Below are positions 27,333-36,629 of a stretch of DNA of 64,000 bases, one piece after another. How positions within the stretch are numbered: the stretch's first letter is position 1; each line of letters opens with the position of its first letter. Source of the stretch: Pseudomonas mangrovi. GTDB lineage: Bacteria; Pseudomonadota; Gammaproteobacteria; Pseudomonadales; Pseudomonadaceae. Location: NCBI RefSeq assembly GCF_003052585.1, contig NZ_QASN01000021.1, positions 186,001 through 250,000 of the forward strand, written 5' to 3'. The translations under genes and the position numbers were made by a program. The notes beneath the pieces were generated by a model that was not told the origin of the DNA, did not search any database, and saw only the letters and a list, made by a program, of their open reading frames with translations.

Positions 27333-27373
27333 CGCCCTTCCCGCAACCACACAGCCGACGGAGTAGCAGTCCC

Positions 27374-28969
27374 ATGCCGGTATCCGACCCCTTCCGTGAA
27401 GGCATCGCCCGCGGCTGGAAGACCATCGACGGCTCACGCCTGGAGCAGGATCTGACGCTGGAGGCCGACGTTGCCATCATCGGCAGCGGCGCAGGCGGCG
27501 CGACCAGCGCCGAGATTCTCGCCAACGCCGGCTTCAAGGTACTGATCATCGAAGAGGGCCCGCTGAAAACCAGCAGCGACTTCCGCATGCAGGAATCGGA
27601 GGCCTACCCCAGCCTCTATCAGGAAGGCATCGGCCGGATGAGCAAGGACTCGGCGATCACCATTCTGCAGGGTCGCGCAGTTGGCGGCACTACCCTGATC
27701 AACTGGACGTCGTGCTTCCGCACGCCAGAGCCGACCCTCACGCACTGGGCCGAGCAACACGCCGTCCGCGGACTGGACGCCGTCAGCCTGGCGCCCTGGT
27801 TCGAGAAGATGGAGCAACGCCTCGGCATCGAGCCCTGGTCCATGCCGCCGAACGCCAACAACCAGGTCATCCAGGACGGCTGCCAGGCGCTCGGCTACCA
27901 GTGGGCCGTCATCCCGCGCAACGTGCGCGGCTGCTGGAACCTCGGCTACTGCGGCGTCGGCTGCCCGGTCAACGCCAAGCAGTCGATGCTGGTCACCAGC
28001 ATTCCGGCAGCACTGGAGAAGAATGCGGAGCTGCTCTACCTGACCCGGGTGGAGCGCCTGCTGATCGACGGCGAGCACGTCAGTGGGCTGGAATGTTCCG
28101 CAATGGACGAGCGCTGCGTGGCGCCGACCGGCCGGCGCATCCGGGTCCGCGCCCGTCACTACGTACTCGCCGGTGGCGGCATCAACAGCCCCGCCGTGCT
28201 GCTGCGCTCGTCTGCGCCAGACCCTTATCGCAGGGCGGGCCGACGCACCTACCTGCATCTGGTGAACTTCTCCGCCGCGCAGTTCGACAAGACCATCAAC
28301 CCTTTCTACGGCGCCCCGCAGTCGATCTACTCCGACCATTTCCAGTGGCAGCAGGGCGTCTCCGGACCCATGGGCTACAAGCTCGAAGTACCGCCGCTGC
28401 AGCCGGCGATCACCGCCACCCTGCTCGGCGGCTTCGGCCGCGACAACGCGCTGCGCATGGAGCAACTGCCGAACACCAACGTGATGCTGGCGCTGATGCG
28501 CGACGGCTTTCATCCGGACAGCGCCGAAGGCCGGGTGGAACTGCGCGGCGACGGCAGTCCGACGCTGGATTACCGGATGACCGACTACAGCTGGGATGGC
28601 ATCCGTCGGGCATTTCACAGCATGGCGGAAATCCAGTTCGCCGCCGGTGCCAGGACCGTGTTGCCGCTGCACGTGGACGGCCAGCACGCCACCACTCTCG
28701 CGCAAGCCCGCAGGCAGATCGACGACCTTGATCTCGCTCTCTACCGCACCCGCCTCGGCAGCGCCCACGTCATGGGTGGCTGTGCGATGGGCGAAGACCC
28801 GACCCAGGCGGTCACCGACAGCCTGGGTCGGCATCACCAACTGGAGAACCTGTCGATCCACGACGGCTCGCTGTTCCCAACCAGCATCGGCGCCAATCCA
28901 CAATTGTCGATCTATGCTCTGAGCGCAAAGCTCGCCACCCAGCTGGCCGAGCGCCTGCGCCCCACCTGA
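27374..28969 (+). CDS. laoA: GMC oxidoreductase / long-chain alcohol dehydrogenase LaoA
   Basis: 531-aa FAD enzyme that likely oxidises long-chain alcohols to aldehydes. The dinucleotide site is VAIIGSGAGGATSAEILANA, the GMC signature GRAVGGTTLINWTSC follows, and the C-terminal active-site region contains SAHVMGGCAMG and NPQLSIYALSAKLA. A cysteine-rich stretch GYCGVGCPVNAKQS is typical of the larger GMC group. I chose ATG 27374; the frame is open upstream only as a shadow of laoB. Confidence 0.85.
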   Translation: MPVSDPFREGIARGWKTIDGSRLEQDLTLEADVAIIGSGAGGATSAEILANAGFKVLIIEEGPLKTSSDFRMQESEAYPSLYQEGIGRMSKDSAITILQGRAVGGTTLINWTSCFRTPEPTLTHWAEQHAVRGLDAVSLAPWFEKMEQRLGIEPWSMPPNANNQVIQDGCQALGYQWAVIPRNVRGCWNLGYCGVGCPVNAKQSMLVTSIPAALEKNAELLYLTRVERLLIDGEHVSGLECSAMDERCVAPTGRRIRVRARHYVLAGGGINSPAVLLRSSAPDPYRRAGRRTYLHLVNFSAAQFDKTINPFYGAPQSIYSDHFQWQQGVSGPMGYKLEVPPLQPAITATLLGGFGRDNALRMEQLPNTNVMLALMRDGFHPDSAEGRVELRGDGSPTLDYRMTDYSWDGIRRAFHSMAEIQFAAGARTVLPLHVDGQHATTLAQARRQIDDLDLALYRTRLGSAHVMGGCAMGEDPTQAVTDSLGRHHQLENLSIHDGSLFPTSIGANPQLSIYALSAKLATQLAERLRPT

Positions 28970-28997
28970 GGTGCCCGCGATGTCCAGGAGGCCACGT

Positions 28998-29384
28998 ATG
29001 CCAGAACTGATCTCGGTCCTGTTGATCATCGCCGGCATCATTCATCTGCTCCCGCTCAGCGGCGTGCTCGGTGCGGAGCGCCTGGCGGTTCTTTACGGCC
29101 AGTCGTTCGACGACCCCAACCTGCTGATCATGATGCGCCACCGGGCGGTGCTGTTCGGCCTGCTCGGCACGCTGCTGCTGGCGGCCGCCTTCGTCACCTG
29201 GTTGCGGCCCCTCGCCCTGGGCGCGGGGCTGGTCAGCGTCATCTCGTTCATCCTGCTGGCGAAGCTCAGCCCCGGCTACAACGAGGCGCTGCGCAAGGTC
29301 GTCATCGCCGACTGGGTGGCGCTGGTCGGGCTGCTGCTAGCCCTGGCGCTATTGCTGATGCAGCAGCGGGACAATCTCGGCTAG
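28998..29384 (+). CDS. Small four-helix membrane protein, unknown function
   Basis: 128-aa protein with about four membrane segments: LISVLLIIAGIIHLLPLSGV, AVLFGLLGTLLLAAAFVTWL, a third around ALGAGLVSVISFILLA, and WVALVGLLLALALLLMQQ. ATG 28998 has a perfect AGGAGG eleven bases upstream. It follows laoA by 28 bp and is presumably co-transcribed. It is not one of the named Lao proteins and I do not recognise its family. Confidence 0.75.
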   Translation: MPELISVLLIIAGIIHLLPLSGVLGAERLAVLYGQSFDDPNLLIMMRHRAVLFGLLGTLLLAAAFVTWLRPLALGAGLVSVISFILLAKLSPGYNEALRKVVIADWVALVGLLLALALLLMQQRDNLG

Positions 29385-29406
29385 GCCGTACACCACAGCG
29401 CGTCGC

Positions 29407-29435
29407 TTGGCCCTGCCGGCCTGCTGCGCTACCAT
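29407..29435 (+). promoter_or_regulatory. coaD promoter
   Basis: TTGGCC and TACCAT are spaced by 17 bases, 35 bp upstream of the coaD start. Confidence 0.5.
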
Positions 29436-29469
29436 CCGCTTCCCTTTCCTTGCCCGCCAGGACGTCGCA

Positions 29470-29949
29470 ATGAACCGAGTGCTCTACCCGGGAACCTTCG
29501 ACCCCATCACCAAAGGCCATGGCGACCTGGTCGAGCGCGCCGCGCGCCTGTTCGATCACGTAATCATCGCGGTAGCCGCCAGCCCGAAGAAGAATCCGCT
29601 GTTCACCCTGGAACATCGGGTAGCGCTGGCCAGGGAAGTCACCAAGCATCTGCCGAATGTCGAGGTGGTCGGTTTCTCCACCCTGCTCGCGCATTTCGTC
29701 AAGGAGCAGAACGCCAACATCCTGCTGCGCGGCCTGCGCGCGGTGTCTGACTTCGAATACGAGTTTCAGCTGGCCAACATGAACCGTCAGCTCGCACCGG
29801 ATGTGGAAAGCCTGTTCCTCACGCCCTCGGAGAAGTATTCCTACATCTCCTCCACCCTGGTGCGCGAAATCGCCGCGCTCGGTGGCGACATCACCAAGTT
29901 CGTTCACCCGGCGGTTGCCGAGGCCCTCGCCGAACGCTTCGGCCAGTAA
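29470..29949 (+). CDS. coaD: Phosphopantetheine adenylyltransferase CoaD
   Basis: Penultimate step of coenzyme A synthesis: joins AMP from ATP to 4'-phosphopantetheine. The 159-aa length is standard. The nucleotide site has YPGTFDPITKGHGDLVERA, and the second signature is YSYISSTLVREIA. ATG 29470 is the family start. It is followed by fdx1 at 38 bp, a conserved Pseudomonas pair. Confidence 0.96.
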   Translation: MNRVLYPGTFDPITKGHGDLVERAARLFDHVIIAVAASPKKNPLFTLEHRVALAREVTKHLPNVEVVGFSTLLAHFVKEQNANILLRGLRAVSDFEYEFQLANMNRQLAPDVESLFLTPSEKYSYISSTLVREIAALGGDITKFVHPAVAEALAERFGQ

Positions 29950-29987
29950 CGGCGCATGTGCCCGGCCCCGGCCGGCAGGAGTTAACG

Positions 29988-30239
29988 ATGTCCCTGATAA
30001 TCACCGACGACTGCATCAACTGCGACGTCTGCGAGCCCGAGTGCCCGAACGGGGCGATCTCCCAAGGCGAGGAAATCTACGTCATCGACCCCAACCTGTG
30101 CACCGAATGCGTCGGCCACTACGACGAGCCACAGTGCCAGCAGGTCTGCCCGGTGGATTGCATCCCTCTCGACCAGAACAACGTCGAGAGCAAGGATGAG
30201 CTGATGCAGAAGTACCTGATCATCACCGGCAAGGCCTGA
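29988..30239 (+). CDS. fdx1: 2[4Fe-4S] ferredoxin (YfhL / Allochromatium type)
   Basis: 83-aa low-potential electron carrier. Cluster 1 ligands are CINCDVCEPECP; cluster 2 is CTEC, an eight-residue insert, then CQQVCP, the loop typical of the Allochromatium-type group. ATG 29988 has AGGAG upstream. It sits after coaD, as for the essential fdx1 (PA0362) of P. aeruginosa. Confidence 0.93.
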   Translation: MSLIITDDCINCDVCEPECPNGAISQGEEIYVIDPNLCTECVGHYDEPQCQQVCPVDCIPLDQNNVESKDELMQKYLIITGKA

Positions 30240-30247
30240 ACGCCGGC

Positions 30248-31966
30248 ATGCTGAGCCTCGGCATGCACTCCAGGCGAAGCGCCAACAGCCGTCTGGCGCA
30301 CGCTCTGCTCGTTCTGCTGCTTTGCGTCGTCCCTGCGCTGCAGGCGCAACCGGCACCGCGCGCCACCGTTGCCTCACCGCATCCGCTGGCCAGCGAAGCG
30401 GGCCTGTCGATTCTCCTGGCGGGCGGCAACGCCTTCGACGCCGCCGTCGCGGTAGCCGCCGCGCTCGCGGTGGTCGAGCCCTACGGCTCCGGACTGGGCG
30501 GCGGCGGTTTCTTCCTCCTGCGCCAGGGAGGCAGCAGTCCCTCCTACCTGTTCATTGATGCCCGCGAGCGCGCACCGCTGAAAGCGCGACCCGATCTGTA
30601 TCTCAAGGGTGGCCAGGCCCAGCGTCGCCTGTCTCTCGACGGGCCGCTGGCGGCGGCCATTCCGGGCATTCCGGCGGGTCTGGCAGAGCTATCCAGTCGC
30701 CATGGAAGACTGTCACTGGAGCAGAGTCTGGCACCTGCCATCCGCCTGGCCCGCGAGGGATTTCCGGTCGACCGGGTCTACCAGTCGCGAGCGCAGATGC
30801 GCCTGGCTGCGCTGCGCGACGATGCGGAAAGCGCGCGCCTGTTCCTCGACGCCGGCGAGGTTCCTGCCCAGGGCTTTGTGCTGCGTCAGCCGGAGCTTGC
30901 GGCCAGTCTCGAACAACTCGCGAGCGCGGGGCATGCCGGCTTCTACTCCGGCGAGCTGGCAACGCGGCTGGTGGAAGGCGTGAATCGCGCCGGCGGCATC
31001 TGGAGCATGGAGGATCTCGCCAGCTACCAGGTGGTCGAGCGCATACCGCTACAGGTGTCATTGGCCGATGATCGCCAGTTGATCACCGCACCGCCGCCGT
31101 CCGCCGGCGGGGTGGCCATCGCCCAGAGTCTGCTGATGCTGCAGCAGCTACCCTGGCGCGAGGCCGAACGTGCGCAGCGGGCGCATCTGGTCGCGGAGGT
31201 CCTGCGCCGGGCCTACCACGACCGACGGCTGATCGGCGACCCTGACTACGTCGACACGCCGCTGCCGCGCCTGCTCGCTCCTGACTATCTCGAAGGCCTG
31301 ACGGCAAGCATTTCCTCGCGCAAGGCAACCCCCAGTACCAGCCTCGGCACGCCGGCGGCTCTGCACGAAGGCGAGGACACCACCCACTTCAGCATTCTCG
31401 ACGGCGACGGCAATGCGGTCGCCGCCACCCTGTCGATCAATCTGCCCTTCGGCGCGGCGTTTACCGTGCCGGGCACCGGTGTGCTGCTCAACGACGAGAT
31501 GGATGACTTCGCCGTCGATCCGGCCGGCAGCAATGCCTACGACCTGGAGGCCAGCCAGGCCAATCTGGTCGGTCCCGGCCGTAGACCACTGTCGAGCATG
31601 ACTCCGACCTTCATCGATAGCGCAGACCAGTTGGCCAGCTTCGGCACCCCCGGTGGCAGCCGGATTCCGAGCATGGTGCTGCTGGCCATTCTCGAGTACC
31701 TCGACGAGCAGCCAGTGCAGGCCTGGGTGGCCGCCGGTCGCTATCACCACCAATTCCATCCGGACCGGATTCAACACGAACCCGACGCCTTCGATGAAGA
31801 CGCCATGGCGACACTGCGCGAACGCGGCCACACGCTGGACAACGTCGGTCGCCGCTATGGCAACCAGCAGGTAATCCTCTGGCACAAGTCCAGCGGGCAA
31901 GTGGACGCGGCAAGTGATCCACGCGGCATAGGACAGAGCCTGCAGGCGCCCGCGGCAAAACCCTGA
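30248..31966 (+). CDS. ggt: Gamma-glutamyltransferase
   Basis: Periplasmic autoprocessing enzyme that hydrolyses or transfers the gamma-glutamyl group of glutathione. The 572-aa precursor has a signal peptide (LLVLLLCVVPALQAQ). The self-cleavage and nucleophile threonine is in EGEDTTHFSILDGDGNAVA, and the small subunit has SSMTPTF and GTPGGSRIPSM. The start may be ATG 30248 or 30263; neither has a strong ribosome site and translation may couple to fdx1 (8-bp gap). Confidence 0.9.
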   Translation: MLSLGMHSRRSANSRLAHALLVLLLCVVPALQAQPAPRATVASPHPLASEAGLSILLAGGNAFDAAVAVAAALAVVEPYGSGLGGGGFFLLRQGGSSPSYLFIDARERAPLKARPDLYLKGGQAQRRLSLDGPLAAAIPGIPAGLAELSSRHGRLSLEQSLAPAIRLAREGFPVDRVYQSRAQMRLAALRDDAESARLFLDAGEVPAQGFVLRQPELAASLEQLASAGHAGFYSGELATRLVEGVNRAGGIWSMEDLASYQVVERIPLQVSLADDRQLITAPPPSAGGVAIAQSLLMLQQLPWREAERAQRAHLVAEVLRRAYHDRRLIGDPDYVDTPLPRLLAPDYLEGLTASISSRKATPSTSLGTPAALHEGEDTTHFSILDGDGNAVAATLSINLPFGAAFTVPGTGVLLNDEMDDFAVDPAGSNAYDLEASQANLVGPGRRPLSSMTPTFIDSADQLASFGTPGGSRIPSMVLLAILEYLDEQPVQAWVAAGRYHHQFHPDRIQHEPDAFDEDAMATLRERGHTLDNVGRRYGNQQVILWHKSSGQVDAASDPRGIGQSLQAPAAKP

Positions 31967-31991
31967 GCGCACTGGCCTCCGGCAGTCGGAC

Positions 31992-33860
31992 CTAGAGCCG
32001 AATCAGCGGCGCGCCATCCTCACTGGCCAGATGACGCATGGCCCGCAGCAACTGGCTGTCACCACCGCCGAGCTGCAGTACGTTGCGCAGGCTCTGGGTG
32101 ATCCGGCTGGCGTAGCCCAGGTCGTTCATCAGCGAGCTGACCTGCAGCCCGTCCAGGCGCTGCTCGCGGATTTCGGCGAACATCCGCTGACGGAAGCTGG
32201 CGTCGAAGCTGGCCGCCTGGCTGTCGAGCCACTCCAGCCGTCCGAGCCAGACTTCGTCGGGGAGATCGAGCAAGCTGATCTCGCGGACCTGGCGCAGGAC
32301 CCAGAGCAGATGGCGGCGCAGTTCGATGTAGTGCTCATGCATCAGCGAATTGCCGTCGCGCAGGTAACGGCCGAGATTCTTCTGCAGATGCTTGGCATCC
32401 TTGACCGCATCGACCAGTTGCAGCGCAGCGATCTGACAGCTGACCCAGAAGCGCTGGTGACTTTCATCCATGTCCACGTCGAGCCGGCTCATGAAGCCCA
32501 GCAGGTCGGCGTAGACACCCTTGATGTGCCGCTGGTAAAGCCCCTCCGCGTCCAGCGCGTGTTCATCCGGTCGTGCGCGTAAAGCGCTCTCGTCCGGCTG
32601 GGTACGGCTGAGCTGGTCGACCGGCTGATAGAGCGCATGACAGATCACCTCAAGACTCAGACGCCCCAGATATTGAAGCTCCTGCACCACCGCATGCGCG
32701 GCGGCGTCGGCGGAGGCCAGCGCCGCATCGTCGAGATAGCGCGAGTGACTGATGGTCGGCGATGCCTGGTCCGCCACGCCGCCCTGCACCTCGGCAATCA
32801 GAACCTTGGGCTCGGGCTTGTCCGGCAGGACTCGTTCGAGCAGCGACGCCAGGCGCTCGCGCCAGGGCCAGAAGAGCGCCACACCCATGCCATTGAACAG
32901 CGTGTGAAAAAGCGCTAGCTGGATCAGCGTGTTGTTCGCCGGGCCCAGTGAGGCGGTCATCCAGATCACCAGCCAGTGCAAGGGCACCAGCAGGGTCAGC
33001 GCCAGCAGCGCAGTCACCAGGTTGAACAGCACGTGCGCCGCCGCCAGGCGCTGGCCATTGCGGTTGCCGCCGAGCGCGCCGACAAAGGCCGTGCTGATAC
33101 TGGTCCCCACGTTCGCGCCTATCGCCAGTGATAGCGCCTGGACCAGCTCGAGCTGGCCAGCTGCGAGAGCCGCAAGGGTTAGCATCAACGTGGCGTGACT
33201 GGACTGCAGCACCACCGTGACCAGCATGCCCACGGCGACGAACAGCAGGTGCCCGGCCAGCCCCGGCAGGTGGTAGGCACTGAGATCGAATGAGGTGCTG
33301 AACGAGGAGAATCCGTCCTTGATCTGGTCGATGCCAAGAAAAATGAAAGCGATGCCCAGAACCACCCGGCCAATGGCGCGGCCATTGTTTCCGCTGAACC
33401 CGACCAGCACCCCGATCACCAGCATCGGCAACGCCAGCGGGCTCAGACTGAGGTTCTGCCCGGCAAGCGCCAGCAGCCAGATGCCGCTGGTGGAGCCCAG
33501 ATTGGCGCCGAACAGAATGATGATGCCCGCCGCCAGCTGAATCAGACCGGTGCTGATGAAGGCGATGGTCAACAGCGAAACCAGGGTGCTCGACTGCAGC
33601 AGCATGGTGCCGCTGATCCCGAACATCAGGCTCTTGAACGGCGTCTCGGTACTGCGAGCCAGCAACTGTTCGAGTTTGCCGCCAGCCAGTTGGCGCAGGG
33701 CATCTTCCAGGCACTGCATACCGAACAGAAACAGCGCCAGCCCGGCGCACAGCTCGAGCCAGCCCTGGCTGATCCAGAACGAGACGGCAAGCAGGCCAAA
33801 CAACAACGCCCACGAAAAAAGCCGCAAGCCCGGAATGGGGTTGCGGCTGGAAGATGTCAT
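31992..33860 (-). CDS. Na/Pi cotransporter family protein with PhoU-like domain
   Basis: 622-aa inner-membrane protein of the NptA/PF02690 family, likely moving phosphate with sodium. The repeated QSS signatures are GTMLLQSSTLVSLLTIAF and VTVVLQSSHATLMLTLAAL, each preceding a GANxG motif (FGANLGST, IGANVGTS). After about ten membrane segments comes a helical PhoU-like cytosolic part (from about residue 370). ATG 33860 has only a weak ribosome site, and its first 15 codons contain a strong terminator (33815-33848), so expression may depend on translation through it. Confidence 0.85.
   Translation of the reverse strand: MTSSSRNPIPGLRLFSWALLFGLLAVSFWISQGWLELCAGLALFLFGMQCLEDALRQLAGGKLEQLLARSTETPFKSLMFGISGTMLLQSSTLVSLLTIAFISTGLIQLAAGIIILFGANLGSTSGIWLLALAGQNLSLSPLALPMLVIGVLVGFSGNNGRAIGRVVLGIAFIFLGIDQIKDGFSSFSTSFDLSAYHLPGLAGHLLFVAVGMLVTVVLQSSHATLMLTLAALAAGQLELVQALSLAIGANVGTSISTAFVGALGGNRNGQRLAAAHVLFNLVTALLALTLLVPLHWLVIWMTASLGPANNTLIQLALFHTLFNGMGVALFWPWRERLASLLERVLPDKPEPKVLIAEVQGGVADQASPTISHSRYLDDAALASADAAAHAVVQELQYLGRLSLEVICHALYQPVDQLSRTQPDESALRARPDEHALDAEGLYQRHIKGVYADLLGFMSRLDVDMDESHQRFWVSCQIAALQLVDAVKDAKHLQKNLGRYLRDGNSLMHEHYIELRRHLLWVLRQVREISLLDLPDEVWLGRLEWLDSQAASFDASFRQRMFAEIREQRLDGLQVSSLMNDLGYASRITQSLRNVLQLGGGDSQLLRAMRHLASEDGAPLIRL
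33815..33848 (-). terminator. Rho-independent terminator inside the start of the Na/Pi gene
   Basis: On the minus strand a perfect 8-bp stem AGCCGCAA/TTGCGGCT, with a 13-base loop that can pair further (CCC/GGG), is followed by six T. It ends the small gene at 33871-34209 but lies 12-45 bases inside the transporter coding sequence. Confidence 0.75.
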
Positions 33861-33870
33861 GAGAAGTCGA

Positions 33871-34209
33871 TCAGTCGCGGTTGTACCCGCTCATGGTGCA
33901 GCCCAGGCAGCGTACGAACGCTTCCTTGCCCGGCTCGACGACCAGTGCCTTGCCGGCTTCACCAATATTGCCGCCGGCCGCGCTGAACGGCAGGCTGACC
34001 ACGAACAGGCCGGCACCGATGATGGTGGCACCGATCAGCAGCGGACGAGCGATGATCAGGTCACCAACCATGCTGAAGGCCTTCGGCGCTTCGGCGGTAT
34101 AGAGCGGATCGCCACTGGTGTTCTGCTGGACCACTTCAGCCTGTGCCGGTAACGCCAGCAGGCCGGTAGTCAGAGCCAAGACAGCAGCGGTTGAGCGAAA
34201 CAGGTTCAT
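33871..34209 (-). CDS. Small exported protein, unknown function
   Basis: 112-aa protein with a signal peptide (TAAVLALTTGLLALPAQAEV) and one hydrophobic segment (LLIGATIIGAGLFVVSLPF) followed by the glycine-rich AAGGNIGEAGKAL and a C-terminal CLGCTMSGY. ATG 34209 has AAGGA upstream. It looks like a single-pass or periplasmic protein; similar short proteins are widespread in Pseudomonas in my memory, with no known role. Confidence 0.75.
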   Translation of the reverse strand: MNLFRSTAAVLALTTGLLALPAQAEVVQQNTSGDPLYTAEAPKAFSMVGDLIIARPLLIGATIIGAGLFVVSLPFSAAGGNIGEAGKALVVEPGKEAFVRCLGCTMSGYNRD

Positions 34210-34288
34210 ATGTGGTCCTTCAGCTGATTTTATTTGGACGGTGCGGGTAACTATAACAGCGCTGCGCGGATTGTCAGCGTGATGTCCG

Positions 34289-34867
34289 TCAACCGCCGTA
34301 GAGTGCGTTCTGTGGTTTCTTCGGTACGAAGTCGCGATAGAACGCCAGTATCGCGCGCATGTCGGCAGCTTCATCTTCTCCGGGGTGAAACAGCGGACCG
34401 AGGACGATGCGTCGATTGGCATAGTCCAGTGCTCCCAGAAGGATCGGAACGCCTGCGCCGCGAGCGATATGGTAGAAGCCGGTTTTCCAGCGTTCGACCT
34501 TCTTGCGCGTGCCCTCCGGCGACAACACAAGAATGAACTCGCGACTCTGGTTGAATGCCTGAATCGCCTGTTCCACGGTATTCAGCTGGCGGTGTCGCTC
34601 TATCGGTATTCCCCCCAGGCGACGCATCAGGCCGCCCCACGGCCGGCGGAAGATGCTGTGCTTGCCGAACCAGCGCGCATTCAGTCGCAGCACAAACTTG
34701 AAGGCGATGAACAGGACGAAGTCCCAGTTGGAAGTGTGGTGCGCGCCGATGATGACGAACTTGTCGATTGCCGGAAGTTGTCCCTCTATGCGCCAGCCCA
34801 TGCATTTGAGCACCAGATGACCCAGGCCTTCGGCCAGGAGATTGCGCGGCAGATAGTTACCGGCCAT
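34289..34867 (-). CDS. 1-acyl-glycerol-3-phosphate acyltransferase family protein
   Basis: 192-aa PlsC-fold acyltransferase. The catalytic HX4D motif is IIGAHHTSNWDFVLF, and substrate blocks GGIPIER and LVLSPEGTRKKVERWKTGFY are present. It is shorter than PlsC and belongs to the group often annotated as putative acyltransferase; acceptor unknown. ATG 34867 has AGAGG upstream. It follows mutM by 52 bp on the same strand. Confidence 0.85.
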   Translation of the reverse strand: MAGNYLPRNLLAEGLGHLVLKCMGWRIEGQLPAIDKFVIIGAHHTSNWDFVLFIAFKFVLRLNARWFGKHSIFRRPWGGLMRRLGGIPIERHRQLNTVEQAIQAFNQSREFILVLSPEGTRKKVERWKTGFYHIARGAGVPILLGALDYANRRIVLGPLFHPGEDEAADMRAILAFYRDFVPKKPQNALYGG

Positions 34868-34919
34868 GGACACCTCTTGTTGTTGTTCTTGTTATCTAGG
34901 AGTTGGCGCAGGATCAACT

Positions 34920-35732
34920 TCAACGCTGGCAGCGCGCACAGAAGACGCTGGCGCGCTGCCCCAGGCGCACTTCCCGCAGGATGCCCGCGCACTGATGGCA
35001 GGCTTCGCCCGATCGACCGTAGACGAACAGCTCCTGCTGAAAGTAACCCGGCTTGCCGTCACCACCGACGAAGTCGCGCAGGGTGGTGCCGCCGCGCTCG
35101 ATCGCGTAGGCGAGAATCCGCTTGATCTCGCTCGCCAGAACCCGGTAACGCGCCCGCGAGATCGAGCCCGCTTCTCGGCGCGGGTCTATACCGGCGGCGA
35201 ACAGCGCCTCGCTGGCGTAGATGTTGCCGACACCCACCACCACCGCGTTGTCCATGATGAACGGCTTCACCGCCATCCGCCGGCCGCGGGACAGCTGGTA
35301 CAGACGCTCGCCATCGAAGGCATCGGTCAGCGGCTCCGGCCCGAGCCGGCTAAGCAACTCGTGTTCCAGCGGCGCCAGACTCCAGAGCATCGCACCGAAG
35401 CGCCGAGGGTCGTGATAACGCAACGCCTGGCCCGACTCCAGGACGATATCGACGTGCTCATGCAGCCCTGCCGGCGTCGCGGCATCCACCAGGCGCAGGC
35501 TGCCGGACATGCCCAGATGGGCGATCAGACAACCGACCTCGGCCTGAACCAGCAGGTACTTGGCACGCCGCTCCACCGCCTGGATCCGCTGACCGGACAG
35601 ACGCACGTCGAGGTCTCCCGGAATCGGCCAGCGCAACCGCCGTTCGCGCACCAGCACCTGGCTCACCCGCTGGCCCAACAGATGCGGAGCGATGCCGCGT
35701 CGGGTGGTTTCCACCTCGGGCAATTCAGGCAT
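34920..35732 (-). CDS. mutM: Formamidopyrimidine-DNA glycosylase MutM
   Basis: Base-excision repair enzyme removing 8-oxoguanine and FaPy lesions, with AP-lyase activity. The catalytic Pro2-Glu3 follows Met in MPELPEVETTRRGI, the beta-hairpin lysine region is KYLLVQ, and the zinc finger is CHQCAG ... CARCQR at the C-terminus. The 270-aa length is standard. Confidence 0.97.
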   Translation of the reverse strand: MPELPEVETTRRGIAPHLLGQRVSQVLVRERRLRWPIPGDLDVRLSGQRIQAVERRAKYLLVQAEVGCLIAHLGMSGSLRLVDAATPAGLHEHVDIVLESGQALRYHDPRRFGAMLWSLAPLEHELLSRLGPEPLTDAFDGERLYQLSRGRRMAVKPFIMDNAVVVGVGNIYASEALFAAGIDPRREAGSISRARYRVLASEIKRILAYAIERGGTTLRDFVGGDGKPGYFQQELFVYGRSGEACHQCAGILREVRLGQRASVFCARCQR

Positions 35733-35765
35733 CTTCGGTATCCGCAGAGTTGAATGAAGCAGGCA

Positions 35766-36629
35766 TCAGCTGCCCAGCTCGCGGATCGATTCGCGCAGGT
35801 TCTCGAAGTCGTATTGCGACAGGCCGACGTAGTCCAGCACCAGCGCCTGGATGCTGAGCCATTCGTGATCCTCCTCGAGGTTGCCGAGCACGCGATAGCA
35901 GCTGCAGATGTGCTCGGCCATCTTCAGGATCGCCAGCAGATTCTTCAGCGGTACGTCGCGACTGGAGTCCTCGCTGAAGATCGCCAGGGCGTTATGGTGA
36001 TTGGCAATCGCCTCGCACAGATGCGCGGGCAGATTCCAGGACTTGGCAGTGAAGTAGCCGACCACCGCGTGATTGGTGTTGAGCAGCCGGTTCTCGGTAT
36101 CGACGATGCGCCGCTCCGGCGTGGCGCTGCAGTACGCCTCCTCCAGCACATTCATGTAGTTGGGAAAGCGCTTGAGCATCAGCGGGATGCCGCAGTTGTG
36201 GAACAGACCCAGGGTGTAGGCCTCGTCCGGCGCCTCGCAGCCGATCCGCTTGGCCAGCGTCAGGCAGGTCATGGCCACGTCCTGAGCGGTATCCCAGAAG
36301 CGATTGAGGGTGACGATTGTCTCGTCGCTCATCTCGCTCCTGATCGACAGCGCGTTGATCATGTTGATCACCGAGCGACTGCCCAGCAGGTTCACCGCGC
36401 GCTGAATCGAGCTGACCTTGTTGGCCAGACCGAAATAGGGCGAGTTGACGATCTTCAGCAGGGCGCCGGACAGGCCAGGGTCCTGGCTGATGAGCCGGGC
36501 GATGCTGCGCAGGTCGGGCGAAGGCATCACCTGCTCCATCTGCAGATCGACCATGATCTGCGGCTGCGGCGGCACGCTGATGCCCTGCAGCACCTGCTGA
36601 ATCTGTTCGGCGGAAATTTCCTGAGCCAT
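35766..36629 (-). CDS. HDOD-domain signalling protein
   Basis: 287-aa protein made almost entirely of an HDOD domain, a degenerate HD-GYP-like fold found in signalling proteins. Typical blocks are LISQDPGLSGALLKIVNSPYFG, here seen as its parts LISQDPGLSGALLKIV and NSPYFGLANKVSSIQRAV, then LGLFHNCGIPLML and NTNHAVVGYFTAKSWNLP. No effector domain is attached. ATG 36629 (MAQEISAEQ) is chosen; the frame is open to 36953 without family features. Confidence 0.85.
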   Translation of the reverse strand: MAQEISAEQIQQVLQGISVPPQPQIMVDLQMEQVMPSPDLRSIARLISQDPGLSGALLKIVNSPYFGLANKVSSIQRAVNLLGSRSVINMINALSIRSEMSDETIVTLNRFWDTAQDVAMTCLTLAKRIGCEAPDEAYTLGLFHNCGIPLMLKRFPNYMNVLEEAYCSATPERRIVDTENRLLNTNHAVVGYFTAKSWNLPAHLCEAIANHHNALAIFSEDSSRDVPLKNLLAILKMAEHICSCYRVLGNLEEDHEWLSIQALVLDYVGLSQYDFENLRESIRELGS

